In this document: positions 52,653 to 60,133 of the stretch, piece after piece
How positions within the stretch are numbered: the stretch's first letter is position 1
Layout of the letters: each line of letters opens with the position of its first letter
Assembly (NCBI GenBank): GCA_963760125.1
Contig: CAVXBV010000007.1
Coordinates: 310,001 to 374,000, forward strand
Direction: 5' to 3'
Origin: RYN-111 sp963760125
GTDB taxonomy: Bacteria; Actinomycetota; Actinomycetes; Mycobacteriales; SCTD01
DNA length: 64,000 bases
Translations under genes and position numbers: made by a program
Notes under the pieces: model-generated
Told to the model about the DNA's origin: nothing
What the model saw: only the letters and a program-made list of their open reading frames with translations
The model's database searches: none

Positions 52653-52990
52653 CGGGCTGCTGCCCCTCCCGGCGTGTTGACGCCGGCGCCCCGCTGCCCG
52701 GGTGGGGCGTCGGTTGCTGACCAGCCAACTGGCTCACGTCCTGCGCGAACGTACTCCGCCCTGAGGGCCGGGTCTGCAGCACGGAAGGGTGATCTCTCCT
52801 CTGAGGTGCCGTGGTGCACCCACGCAAGGAGGCGACCGCGTGCAACGCCGGTGGTGGCGGCCGGCGACGCACCGAGCGATGGGCCGACCAGTCCGTCACC
52901 CCAGTAGGGTCGCCCGGCCGACCAGCGCGCTCCTACGTAGCAACGCGCAGCGACGTGCATCACCAGCCCCTCCGGGGGCATGATCGACTC
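52653..52990. other. 338-base divergent intergenic region upstream of the heliorhodopsin operon
   Basis: No coding region is supported here. It separates the minus-strand stalk-protein operon from the plus-strand stress-protein/heliorhodopsin operon. Two -10-like elements face right: TAGGGT (52905-52910) and CATGAT (52979-52984). The palindrome TACGTA occurs near 52932 between short GCGCG stretches. I see no riboswitch or small RNA that I can name. Confidence 0.5.
52979..52984 (+). promoter_or_regulatory. -10-like CATGAT, leaderless promoter for the stress/heliorhodopsin operon
   Basis: CATGAT ends 6 bases before ATG 52991, without a Shine-Dalgarno sequence, the same geometry as the TAGGGT sites elsewhere. 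It differs from the consensus only at the first base. Confidence 0.4.
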
Positions 52991-53479
52991 ATGACGACTC
53001 CTCTCGCCCCACGACCCGGCCTCGACCTCGCCTACCCGCTGTCACTCGGGGTCTACGACGACTACGCCCAGGCGCAGCGCGTCGTCGACTACCTGTCCGA
53101 CAACGAGTTCGCGGTCGCCAACCTGGCCATCGTGGGCACCGAGCTCAAGTCGGTCGAGCGCGTCACGGGTCGGCTCACCCGCGCGCGCGTCGCGGCCGCG
53201 GGCGCCGTCTCCGGGTTCTGGATGGGGTTGTTCGTCGGCATCGCGTTCGCGCTGTTCAGCAGCGAGGGGCAGGCCGGCTTCCTGCTGACGACGCCGCTGC
53301 TCGGCGCCGTCTTCGGCCTCGTCTGGGGACAGCTCGGCTACACCGCCGTCACGCGTGGCGGCACACGGGACTTCTCGTCCGTGACGCAGGTCGTCGCCAC
53401 GAAGTACGAGGTGCTCGTCGAGCACAAGCTCGCCGAGGCCGCGCGAGCACTGGTTGCTGAGATGCCCGCTGCCGGATGA
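52991..53479 (+). CDS. General stress protein (GSP17M/YflT-like)
   Basis: The 162-residue protein opens with the GSP17M-like fold (LSLGVYDDYAQAQRVVDYLS, FAVANLAIVGTELKSVERV), followed by a Gly/Ala-rich hydrophobic hairpin (AAAGAVSGFWMGLFVGIAFA and TTPLLGAVFGLVWG) and a short soluble end. Such proteins are induced by heat, salt or ethanol stress in Bacillus and are widespread in actinobacteria; the role is unknown. The start is ATG 52991. Its stop overlaps the heliorhodopsin ATG by 4 bases (ATGA), so translation of the two is coupled, which ties the light sensor to a stress protein. Confidence 0.85.
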   Translation: MTTPLAPRPGLDLAYPLSLGVYDDYAQAQRVVDYLSDNEFAVANLAIVGTELKSVERVTGRLTRARVAAAGAVSGFWMGLFVGIAFALFSSEGQAGFLLTTPLLGAVFGLVWGQLGYTAVTRGGTRDFSSVTQVVATKYEVLVEHKLAEAARALVAEMPAAG

Positions 53480-54240
53480 CCACCGCCACGGGCGTGACGA
53501 GGGAGCGGCTCGCTGATCTGCGGCGCTGGAACCTGGCTCTCGCTGTGCTCCACGCTCTCCAAGCGGTAGCCATCCTTGTCCTTGCTGGCGACTTCGCCAT
53601 CACCGTCACCACGACCTTCCCCACGGGGCCTCCCGGGACCGCGTCGCCGGCGCCGGCCAGCGCGTTCGATGTCCGCATCGGCGTGGCGGTGGCGGCGTTC
53701 CTCCTGCTGGCTGCGCTGGACCACGGGTTGACCGCGACGGCAGCGCGCGACACGTACGAGGCGGACCTGAGCCGCGGCATCAACCGGTTCCGGTGGGTGG
53801 AGTACTCCGTCAGCGCCACGATCATGGTCCTGCTCATCGGCTTCTACTCCGGCGTGACCGGGCTCAACACGGTGATCGCGGTGGCGGGCGCGAACGTCGC
53901 CATGATCTTGTTCGGCTGGCTGCAGGAGGTCCTCAATCCCCCGGGGCGCGCCACCACCACGATGTTGCCGTTCTGGTTCGGCACGGTGGCCGGCCTCGCC
54001 CCGTGGGTGTCGATCCTCGTCAATGTCGTCGGCTCCGAGACGGTCCCGGCTTTCGTCTACGGGATCATCGTGACGCAGGCGATCCTGTTCTTCTCGTTCG
54101 GGCTCAACCAGTGGCTGCAGTACCGAGGCGTCGGCCGTTGGACGGACTACGCGTACGGCGAAAAGGCCTATCTCGTCCTGAGTCTCGTGGCCAAGTCCCT
54201 GCTGGCGTGGCAGATCTTCGGCGGATCGCTCGCCGGTTGA
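53476..54240 (+). CDS. Heliorhodopsin
   Basis: The 254-residue seven-helix membrane protein has heliorhodopsin hallmarks. The retinal Schiff-base Lys240 is in helix 7 (LSLVAKSLLAWQIF). Glu109, the counterion, is in helix 3 (FRWVEYSVSATIM). His26 (VLHALQ) and His83 (LDHGLTA) line the cavity, matching H23, H80, E107 and K241 of the type protein. FFSFGLNQWLQYRG and DYAYGEKAY are also characteristic. Heliorhodopsins have inverted membrane topology, slow photocycles and no established ion pumping; a sensory or enzyme-regulating role is thought likely. No carotenoid or retinal synthesis gene lies in the window. It is co-translated with the stress protein. Confidence 0.95.
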   Translation: MTTATGVTRERLADLRRWNLALAVLHALQAVAILVLAGDFAITVTTTFPTGPPGTASPAPASAFDVRIGVAVAAFLLLAALDHGLTATAARDTYEADLSRGINRFRWVEYSVSATIMVLLIGFYSGVTGLNTVIAVAGANVAMILFGWLQEVLNPPGRATTTMLPFWFGTVAGLAPWVSILVNVVGSETVPAFVYGIIVTQAILFFSFGLNQWLQYRGVGRWTDYAYGEKAYLVLSLVAKSLLAWQIFGGSLAG

Positions 54241-54242
54241 CC

Positions 54243-54404
54243 GTGTCCTTCTCTGTCGGCAGGGCCAATGCCAGCGACGAGGTCGCGGCGGGCGGCAGGC
54301 CGGTGACCACCTGGAAGCGCGACACCAGGGAGTACCACCGGGCGTTGAGCTACAACAAGGGCCTCGATCGCGACAAGGAGGGCGTCGCCTGCGAGAAGCG
54401 CTGA
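54243..54404 (+). CDS. Truncated Excalibur calcium-binding-domain ORF
   Basis: GTG 54243, 2 bases after the heliorhodopsin stop, opens 53 codons. The C-terminal part, RPVTTWKRDTREYHRALSYN and KGLDRDKEGVACEKR, is an Excalibur domain end, with the D-x-D-K-(D/E)-G-x-x-C-E calcium-loop motif. The first half of the domain (the N-x-C segment and the start YPH) and any signal peptide are missing; the upstream sequence is the heliorhodopsin gene. It is either a remnant of a truncated secreted protein or a short cytoplasmic peptide cotranscribed with heliorhodopsin. Confidence 0.6.
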   Translation: MSFSVGRANASDEVAAGGRPVTTWKRDTREYHRALSYNKGLDRDKEGVACEKR

Positions 54405-54419
54405 TCCTCGCAGGATCGG
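54401..54419. terminator. Small hairpin after the heliorhodopsin operon
   Basis: GATCCT (54403-54408) pairs with AGGATC (54412-54417) over a CGC loop, extended by one T-G and one C-G pair. It overlaps the stop of the Excalibur ORF and lies 7 bases before the convergent gene end at 54427. It is a plausible but weak bidirectional terminator. Confidence 0.4.
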
Positions 54420-54426
54420 TGCTCCG

Positions 54427-54642
54427 TCAGTCGCTGAGCGGGTGGTCGGCGGCGAGGGTCACGCTGACCACCTCGTCCGGGTCGACGAGGTGGGGATGGC
54501 CGCGAAAGCCGGTACGGACGCGCAGCCAGCCGTCCCCGTCAACGTCGAGCATCCCGAGGTAGTGCTCGTCTTCGGTCTCGACCACGACGACTTGACCGGC
54601 AAACAGGGTGGTCGCGGGCGTGGTCGTGGGGTTCGCGCTCAT
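54427..54642 (-). CDS. Small acidic hypothetical protein
   Basis: The 71-residue protein reads as a small beta-barrel: LFAGQVVVVETEDEHYLGML, DVDGDGWLRVRTG and LVDPDEVVSVTLA. It has no signal peptide or cysteines. I do not recognise the family; the fold pattern recalls small KOW/SH3-like domains. Start 54642 is preferred over the longer frame from 54672, because TATGCT (leaderless -10) lies 6 bases upstream. It is convergent with the heliorhodopsin operon. Confidence 0.6.
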   Translation of the reverse strand: MSANPTTTPATTLFAGQVVVVETEDEHYLGMLDVDGDGWLRVRTGFRGHPHLVDPDEVVSVTLAADHPLSD

Positions 54643-54648
54643 GGTCGC

Positions 54649-54654
54649 AGCATA
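54649..54654 (-). promoter_or_regulatory. -10 element TATGCT, leaderless
   Basis: On the minus strand TATGCT is followed by 6 bases and ATG 54642. There is no Shine-Dalgarno sequence. It fixes the start of the 71-residue protein. Confidence 0.5.
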
Positions 54655-54704
54655 GCCGTCGTCGACGAACATAACGATCTTGTCGTGTCAAGGGCCTTGA
54701 CGGA

Positions 54705-55202
54705 TCAGGAGTTCTGCTCGATGTAGGTCGCGGCGTCCCGGTTCTGCACGTCGACCTCCTCCACCTTCCGGTGGTCCTGGCGCCACCGCAGCCATGCCAC
54801 GGCAATCTGCTCATTGCGCACCGGATCGGCGTTGCGGCTGAAGTCCGGCAGCGCACCTGACTCCTCCTCCGCGATGTGCTCGCCGTTCTCCTCCCGCGCG
54901 TCGTTGACGGCTTTCCACCATGCCTCGCTGCCGACCTCCTCCCCGGCGGCAGCAGCCACAGCGTCGCGGATCTTGGTGTGGTCGGTGATGGCGTCCTCCG
55001 CCTCCTCCTCCGCGTCCTCGCCCACCTTGAGCAGCGAGGGGTAGAAGACCTCCTCCTCACAGGCTGCGTGGATGTCGAGGAGGTCCGCGAGGGGCGCCCA
55101 GACGGCGGCGAGAGCCTCCGGGGTGGACGCTGCGTCGAGGTCGGCAAAACGGCGGCGCAGGTCCTCGTGGTCCTGCAGGATGAGGCGGGTCACGTCGAGC
55201 AC
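54705..55202 (-). CDS. Hemerythrin HHE domain protein
   Basis: The 165-residue helical protein has the HHE cation-binding pattern: His in LILQDHEDLRRRF, His and Glu in IHAACEEEVFYPSLL, His in ITDHTKIRDA, and His/Glu in ENGEHIAEEES. It would bind a di-iron site and sense or carry oxygen, nitric oxide or peroxide. GTG 55202 has AGGAG about 10 bases upstream; the open frame extends further but crosses the divergent acyl-CoA synthetase start. It stands in a stress-flavoured neighbourhood with the GSP17M-like and heliorhodopsin genes. Confidence 0.87.
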   Translation of the reverse strand: MLDVTRLILQDHEDLRRRFADLDAASTPEALAAVWAPLADLLDIHAACEEEVFYPSLLKVGEDAEEEAEDAITDHTKIRDAVAAAAGEEVGSEAWWKAVNDAREENGEHIAEEESGALPDFSRNADPVRNEQIAVAWLRWRQDHRKVEEVDVQNRDAATYIEQNS

Positions 55203-55281
55203 GGCGGAGGTCTCCTGAGGTCGGGGGCAGGGTGCTCCTTCCCCGTCCCCGCACGGGTATGCCGCCTGCGAGACTGCTGCG

Positions 55282-56826
55282 GTGACCCACGACCTCGACG
55301 ACCTGGCCGGTGATCCGGTCGTCCTGGAGACCTGGCTGGGTGCCCCGGCCCGCTCGTACGTCCGTCGGCCATCCACCGTGGTCGACGCCCTGGACCGTGC
55401 CGTCAGGCTGCACGGAGCGCGACCGGGGTGGGTCGACGGGTCGGTCCGGCTGAGCTGGGCGCAGTTCGCGGACCGGGTGGAGCGGGCCGCGAGTTCGCTG
55501 CGGGCCAGAGGGCTGCGTCCCGGCGACGCTGTGGCCGTCGCGTCGGGCAACACCCTCGACCTGGCCGTGGCGCTCTTCGGCTGCGCCCGGGCAGGACTGG
55601 TCATGGTCGGCCTCAACACCCGGCTCGCCCCGCCCCAGTGGGCGTACATGGTGGAGCACATGCAGGTGCGGCTCCGCCTCGCCGCGCCGGCTTTCCGGGA
55701 GGGGCTCGAGGGGTCGGAGTCGCTCGCCGACGTACTGATCGAGGCTCCACTGACGAGCTGGCGACCAGGTCCGTCGGGGCTGGCCGAGGACGCGACGTTC
55801 CAGGTGGTGTTCACCTCGGGGACCACCGGTCGGCCCAAGGCGTCGCGCGTGGTGCACCGGGCATCGGTGCACTCGGGGATGAGCTATCAGCGGGTCCTCG
55901 CGCTCGGGTCCGACGAGGTGACCGCCGTGCAGTTCCCGATGTACTACATCTCTGCCCTGCACGCGCACGTCCTGCCGGCGATGCTCTCGGGCGCCTGCCT
56001 GGTGCTGGTCGACACGCAAAGCCCTCGCGAGTACGTCGAGCTGCTGCGCAGCGAGCGGGTCTCGTGGGCGTACGCCGTCCCCTCCTGGTGGCGCCTGGCC
56101 GTGCGAGCCGGCCTGACAGACCTGCCCGACCTCACGCGCGTCGCGGCTGGCGGTGCGCCGTTCCCCGTGGACCTGCAGGAGGCCCTGCGGGCGGCCCTGC
56201 CGGGCGTGCGACTGCACGACGTGTACGGGTTGTCGGAGACCCACTCTCCTGGCTGCATCTTGCGCGACGAGGACTTCGCCGACCACCTCGGAAGCGTGGG
56301 GCGGCCGCTGGACTGCCTGGAGGCTGAGGTGAGAGACGAGGAGGGGGCTGCTCTCGCGCCAGGTCTGCCCGGCGCGCTGTGGCTGCGCGGATCCCTCGTG
56401 ACGACCGGCTACGCCCACGACGAGGCAGCGACGGCGTCGGCCATCGTCGACGGGTGGTTCGACACCGGGGACATCGCCCGGATCTGCGAGCACGGGTTCG
56501 TGTCGATCCTGGACCGCAGCAAGGACATGATCAACCGAGGGGGCACCAAGGTCTTCAGCGCCGAGCTCGAGCAGCTGCTGCGTCAGCACCCCTCGATCGA
56601 GGACGCGGCCGTCATCGGGATCCCTGACCCCCTCGGGGGTGAGGCCATCGCGGCGTACGTCGTGGTGACGGCCGACGTGACGGCGCGCGACGTCCGGGGG
56701 TGGGTGAAGGAGGGCATGGCGGACTACGCCGTGCCGCGGGTGGTCGAGGTGGTCGATGCCTTGCCTCGCAACGCCGTGGGCAAGACCGACAAGCTCGCGC
56801 TCCGCGCCCGGCACCGCCCTACTTGA
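55282..56826 (+). CDS. Acyl-CoA synthetase (AMP-forming, class I)
   Basis: The 514-residue protein is an ANL-superfamily ligase that activates a carboxylic acid through an acyl-adenylate. The motifs are FTSGTTGRPKAS (A3), YGLSETHSPG (A5), DGWFDTGDIARI (A7), RSKDMINRGGTKVFSAELE (A8) and NAVGKTDK with the catalytic Lys (A10). The substrate is not identifiable. The GTG start is at 55282, divergent from the hemerythrin gene. Its 3' end overlaps the convergent mycofactocin-coupled SDR gene by 8 bases. Confidence 0.92.
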   Translation: MTHDLDDLAGDPVVLETWLGAPARSYVRRPSTVVDALDRAVRLHGARPGWVDGSVRLSWAQFADRVERAASSLRARGLRPGDAVAVASGNTLDLAVALFGCARAGLVMVGLNTRLAPPQWAYMVEHMQVRLRLAAPAFREGLEGSESLADVLIEAPLTSWRPGPSGLAEDATFQVVFTSGTTGRPKASRVVHRASVHSGMSYQRVLALGSDEVTAVQFPMYYISALHAHVLPAMLSGACLVLVDTQSPREYVELLRSERVSWAYAVPSWWRLAVRAGLTDLPDLTRVAAGGAPFPVDLQEALRAALPGVRLHDVYGLSETHSPGCILRDEDFADHLGSVGRPLDCLEAEVRDEEGAALAPGLPGALWLRGSLVTTGYAHDEAATASAIVDGWFDTGDIARICEHGFVSILDRSKDMINRGGTKVFSAELEQLLRQHPSIEDAAVIGIPDPLGGEAIAAYVVVTADVTARDVRGWVKEGMADYAVPRVVEVVDALPRNAVGKTDKLALRARHRPT

Positions 56827-57652
56827 GCAGGGCCCCGAGGTCGATCGGCAGCGCCGCACCCGTGATGTAGCGAGCCTGGTCCGAGGCCAGCCACACGACC
56901 GCCTCGGTCACGTCACTGGGCATCGCCCAGGGGGCCGGCAGCAGGTTCATCCCCTGCATGGCAGGCGCGACGTCGGCCGCCGTCGGTGCGGGCAGGTCGG
57001 GACGGAACAGCCCGAACAGCGCCTCGTTGTCGATCATCGGCGTCAGGACGTTGCCCGGGTGCACCGAGTTGACGCGGATCGACAGCCGAGACAGTTCGTG
57101 CGCCGCGGACTTCATGAGACCCACCAGGCCGTGTTTGGACGCGGTGTACGCCGGGATCCCGCCGTGGGTGCGCAGCCCCATGATCGAGCTGACCAGGATC
57201 ACCGCTCCGGGTCCGCGCCGCTCGATCATCCCCCGACAGCCGGTCTGCAAGGTGACGAAGACACCGCTCAGGTTGATGTCGATGACCTCCCGCCACACGT
57301 CGTACGACGTGGCGAGGACACCCATGTCGTCACCGCTGATGCCGGCGTTGGCGATGACGACGTCCACGACGCCCAGCTCGGCGCTCGCGTCGGCCACCGC
57401 ATCGGTCATCCCGGCGTGGTCCCGCACGTCCACGACGCGGCTGAACGCACGCCGGCCCTCGGCTTCCACGAGGCGCACGGTCTCGGCGAGGTCGTCGACG
57501 GTCGGACCTGGATAGCCGGTGGAGGGGATGTCCGCGCAGATGTCGAGAGCGACGACGTCGGCGCCCTCCTGGGCGAACCGCACCGCATGGCTGCGGCCCT
57601 GTCCTCGTGCGGCTCCGGTGATGAGGACGACCTTGTCGTCGAAGAGCCCCAT
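56819..57652 (-). CDS. Mycofactocin-coupled SDR oxidoreductase
   Basis: The 277-residue short-chain dehydrogenase shows the nucleotide motif LITGAARGQGRSHAVRFAQE followed by GADVVALDIC. This is the form typical of the mycofactocin-coupled SDR subfamily, whose bound NAD is recycled by the peptide-derived cofactor mycofactocin. NAGISGDD, the active-site Tyr-x-x-x-Lys in IPAYTASKHG and VHPGNVLTPM follow. It probably oxidises an alcohol. It starts 1 base after the aldo/keto reductase stop, so the two form an operon. The mycofactocin biosynthesis genes are not in the window. Confidence 0.88.
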   Translation of the reverse strand: MGLFDDKVVLITGAARGQGRSHAVRFAQEGADVVALDICADIPSTGYPGPTVDDLAETVRLVEAEGRRAFSRVVDVRDHAGMTDAVADASAELGVVDVVIANAGISGDDMGVLATSYDVWREVIDINLSGVFVTLQTGCRGMIERRGPGAVILVSSIMGLRTHGGIPAYTASKHGLVGLMKSAAHELSRLSIRVNSVHPGNVLTPMIDNEALFGLFRPDLPAPTAADVAPAMQGMNLLPAPWAMPSDVTEAVVWLASDQARYITGAALPIDLGALLK

Positions 57653-57653
57653 G

Positions 57654-58685
57654 TCAGGCCTCGCTCGTCGAGCGCCAGAGATCGATGCCGCCGTCGTCGG
57701 CGAACTCGTCGATGGCGATCAGCTCCTCTGGCGCGAAGTCGAGGCGGTCGAGCGCGGCAACGTTCTCCTCGAGCTGGGCCACGCTGCTGGCGCCGATCAC
57801 CAAGGACGTCATGCGCTCGTCGCGCAGCGCCCAGGCCAGCGCCAGCTGGGCCAGGGACTGACCGCGGGATTCGGCGATCGCGTTCAGGCCGCGGAGCCGG
57901 CGCAGGTTCTCCTCGTTCAGCTGGGTGCTGTCGAGGCTTGAGTAGCGGGCCATGCGGCTGTCCTCCGGCACGCCGTCGAGGTACTTGTCAGTGAGCAGTC
58001 CTTGCGCGAGGGCCGTGAACGCGATGCACCCGACCCCCTCGTTGCCGAGCACGTCCAGCAGCCGCCCCTCGACCCAGCGGTTGAGCATGGAGTACGACGG
58101 CTGGTGGATGAGCAGCGGCGTCCCGAGATCGCGCAGGATCCGGATCGCCTGCTCGGTCCGCTGGTCGCCGTAGGAGGAGATGCCGACGTACAGCGCCTTG
58201 CCCTGCTGCACCGCGGAGTGGAGCGCCCCCATCGACTCCTCCAGCGGCGTCGTGGTGTCGGGGCGGTGGTGGTAGTAGATGTCGACGTGGTCGACGCCGA
58301 GCCGCTGCAGGCTCTGGTCCAAGCTGGCCAGCAGGTACTTGCGGGACCCGCGATCGCCGTACGGACCGGGGTACATGTCCCAGCCTGCTTTGGTGCTGAT
58401 CACCAGCTCGTCCCTCAGACCGCGGAAGTCCTCGCGCAGGAGGCGACCGAGGTTGGTCTCCGCGCTGCCGTAGGGCGGCCCGTAGTTGTTGGCGAGGTCG
58501 AAGTGCGTGATGCCGAGGTCGAAGGCGCGGCGCACGATCGCGCGCTGGGTCTCGAGCGGCCGGTCGTCGCCGAAGTTCCACCAGAAACCGAGGGAGAGCA
58601 GGGGGAGGTCGAGGCCACTGCGTCCGCATCGGCGGTAGGTCATGCGGTCGTACCGGTCGGCGGCGGGAACGTAGGGGTCAGGCAT
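57654..58685 (-). CDS. Aldo/keto reductase (YghZ/GprA-like)
   Basis: The 343-residue protein has a TIM-barrel AKR fold: Asp in THFDLANNYG, Tyr in NYGPPYGSAE (catalytic), Lys in VISTKAGWDMYPGPYG and His in IYYHHRPD. The GWDMYPGPYG stretch is characteristic of the YghZ-like L-glyceraldehyde-3-phosphate reductase branch. The C-terminal cofactor part reads TSLVIGASSVAQLEEN. It would use NADPH to reduce an aldehyde. A leaderless promoter (TAGGCT 6 bases before the ATG) faces back-to-back with that of the aldehyde dehydrogenase gene. Confidence 0.9.
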   Translation of the reverse strand: MPDPYVPAADRYDRMTYRRCGRSGLDLPLLSLGFWWNFGDDRPLETQRAIVRRAFDLGITHFDLANNYGPPYGSAETNLGRLLREDFRGLRDELVISTKAGWDMYPGPYGDRGSRKYLLASLDQSLQRLGVDHVDIYYHHRPDTTTPLEESMGALHSAVQQGKALYVGISSYGDQRTEQAIRILRDLGTPLLIHQPSYSMLNRWVEGRLLDVLGNEGVGCIAFTALAQGLLTDKYLDGVPEDSRMARYSSLDSTQLNEENLRRLRGLNAIAESRGQSLAQLALAWALRDERMTSLVIGASSVAQLEENVAALDRLDFAPEELIAIDEFADDGGIDLWRSTSEA

Positions 58686-58691
58686 GAGCAG

Positions 58692-58697
58692 AGCCTA
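58692..58697 (-). promoter_or_regulatory. -10 element TAGGCT of the aldo/keto reductase operon, leaderless
   Basis: On the minus strand TAGGCT is followed by CTGCTC and ATG 58685. It lies in a 38-base gap with the opposing -10 at 58712-58717. Confidence 0.55.
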
Positions 58698-58711
58698 CGG
58701 AGGAGGCGACC

Positions 58712-58717
58712 TAGAGT
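58712..58717 (+). promoter_or_regulatory. -10 element TAGAGT of the aldehyde dehydrogenase gene, leaderless
   Basis: TAGAGT is followed by CGGGAC and GTG 58724. No ribosome-binding site fits between. Confidence 0.6.
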
Positions 58718-58723
58718 CGGGAC

Positions 58724-60133
58724 GTGCTGCACCACTTCTACGGCGGACGCCGTCAGGCCCCTCTCTCCGACGCCACGACCGCCATCGTGGATCCCGCGAC
58801 CGGGGAGGTCTACGACACCGCTCCGGTGGCCGGGCCGGCGGACCTCGACGAGGCGTTCGCCGCGGCAGCGCAGGGCTTCGCCGTCTGGCGAGCGACGCCG
58901 CCCGCGCAACGGATGCTGGCGCTCCTGCGGTTGGCGCAGGACCTCGAGGACCACACCGAGCAGTTCGTCGACGCGGAGTGCCGCAACACCGGCAAGCCGC
59001 GAGACGCGATGCGGGCGGAGATCCCGCACGTCCTCGACGTGATCCGCTCCGCGGCCGGCCAGTCGCGCGCCCCGGAGGGCATGGCCGCGGGGGAGTACGT
59101 CGAGGGCCACACCAGCGTCCTGCGGCGCGAGCCGATCGGGGTCATCGCGCAGATCACCCCGTGGAACTACCCGCTGATGATGGCGACCTGGAAGTGGGCG
59201 CCCGCCGTGGCCGCCGGCAACGCGGTCGTCCTGAAGTCCGCGGAGACGACACCCGTGACCCCGCTCATGCTGGCGGAGCTCGCCGCGGAGCACCTCCCGC
59301 CGGGCGTGCTCAACGTCGTCTGCGGCGACCGGTCCACCGGGCAGGCGATGGTGCGTCACGACGTGCCCGCCATGGTGGCGCTCACCGGCTCCGTGCGGGC
59401 CGGTCGGGACGTGGTGCGCACGAGCGGCCTCAAGCGCCTGCACCTCGAGCTCGGGGGGAAGGCGCCGGTCGTGGTCCTCGACGACTGCGACCTCGACCTG
59501 ACGGTCGCGGGGATCCTCGACATCGGCTACTACAACGCCGGTCAGTCCTGCACGGCCGCGACCAAGGTGCTCGCGACACCGCGCGTCCACGACGAGCTGG
59601 TGGCCCGGCTCGCGGCCGGTGCGCAGGCCATGCGCACGGGCGGCCCGGACGAGGGCGGCTACTACGGCGCGCTCAACAACCCTGACCAGCTGGCCCGCGT
59701 GGCGGGACTGGTCGAGCGACGGGGTGCCCACACCGAGGTCCTCGCCGGAGGTGCGCCGTTGGACCGGGCCGGCTTCTTCTACCCGCCGACCGTCGTCGCC
59801 GGTGTCCTGCGGGAGGACGAGCTGGCCCGGGAGGAGGTCTTCGGACCGGTCGTCACGGTCACCCGCGTCAGCGACGAGCACGACGCGCTGACCGTGGCGA
59901 ACTCCACCGACTACGGCCTGGCGGCGTCGGTGTGGACCACGTCGTCGGCGGCGGCCCACCGAGCGGCCAGCGCCCTGGAGTTCGGCGCGGTGTGGATCAA
60001 CTGCCACTCGGTGCTGGCGACCGAGATGCCGCACGGGGGCTACGCCAGCTCCGGCTGGGGCAGCGACCTGTCGCCGTACAGCGTGCGCGACTACACGAGG
60101 CTCAAGCACGTCGTCACACGATGGGACCTGTGA
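58724..60133 (+). CDS. Aldehyde dehydrogenase (gamma-aminobutyraldehyde dehydrogenase-like)
   Basis: The 469-residue NAD(P)-dependent aldehyde dehydrogenase has the usual motifs: ITPWNYPLMMATWKWAPA with the catalytic Asn, LELGGKAPVVV with the general-base Glu, and YYNAGQSCTAATKV with the nucleophilic Cys. Near the end come EEVFGPVVTVTR and an aminobutyraldehyde-type finish (GGYASSGWGSDLS). It resembles PatD-type enzymes that oxidise 4-aminobutanal from putrescine, but assignment is by similarity only. GTG 58724 is fixed by the leaderless promoter. The stop overlaps the start of the methyltransferase (GTGA). Confidence 0.92.
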   Translation: MLHHFYGGRRQAPLSDATTAIVDPATGEVYDTAPVAGPADLDEAFAAAAQGFAVWRATPPAQRMLALLRLAQDLEDHTEQFVDAECRNTGKPRDAMRAEIPHVLDVIRSAAGQSRAPEGMAAGEYVEGHTSVLRREPIGVIAQITPWNYPLMMATWKWAPAVAAGNAVVLKSAETTPVTPLMLAELAAEHLPPGVLNVVCGDRSTGQAMVRHDVPAMVALTGSVRAGRDVVRTSGLKRLHLELGGKAPVVVLDDCDLDLTVAGILDIGYYNAGQSCTAATKVLATPRVHDELVARLAAGAQAMRTGGPDEGGYYGALNNPDQLARVAGLVERRGAHTEVLAGGAPLDRAGFFYPPTVVAGVLREDELAREEVFGPVVTVTRVSDEHDALTVANSTDYGLAASVWTTSSAAAHRAASALEFGAVWINCHSVLATEMPHGGYASSGWGSDLSPYSVRDYTRLKHVVTRWDL

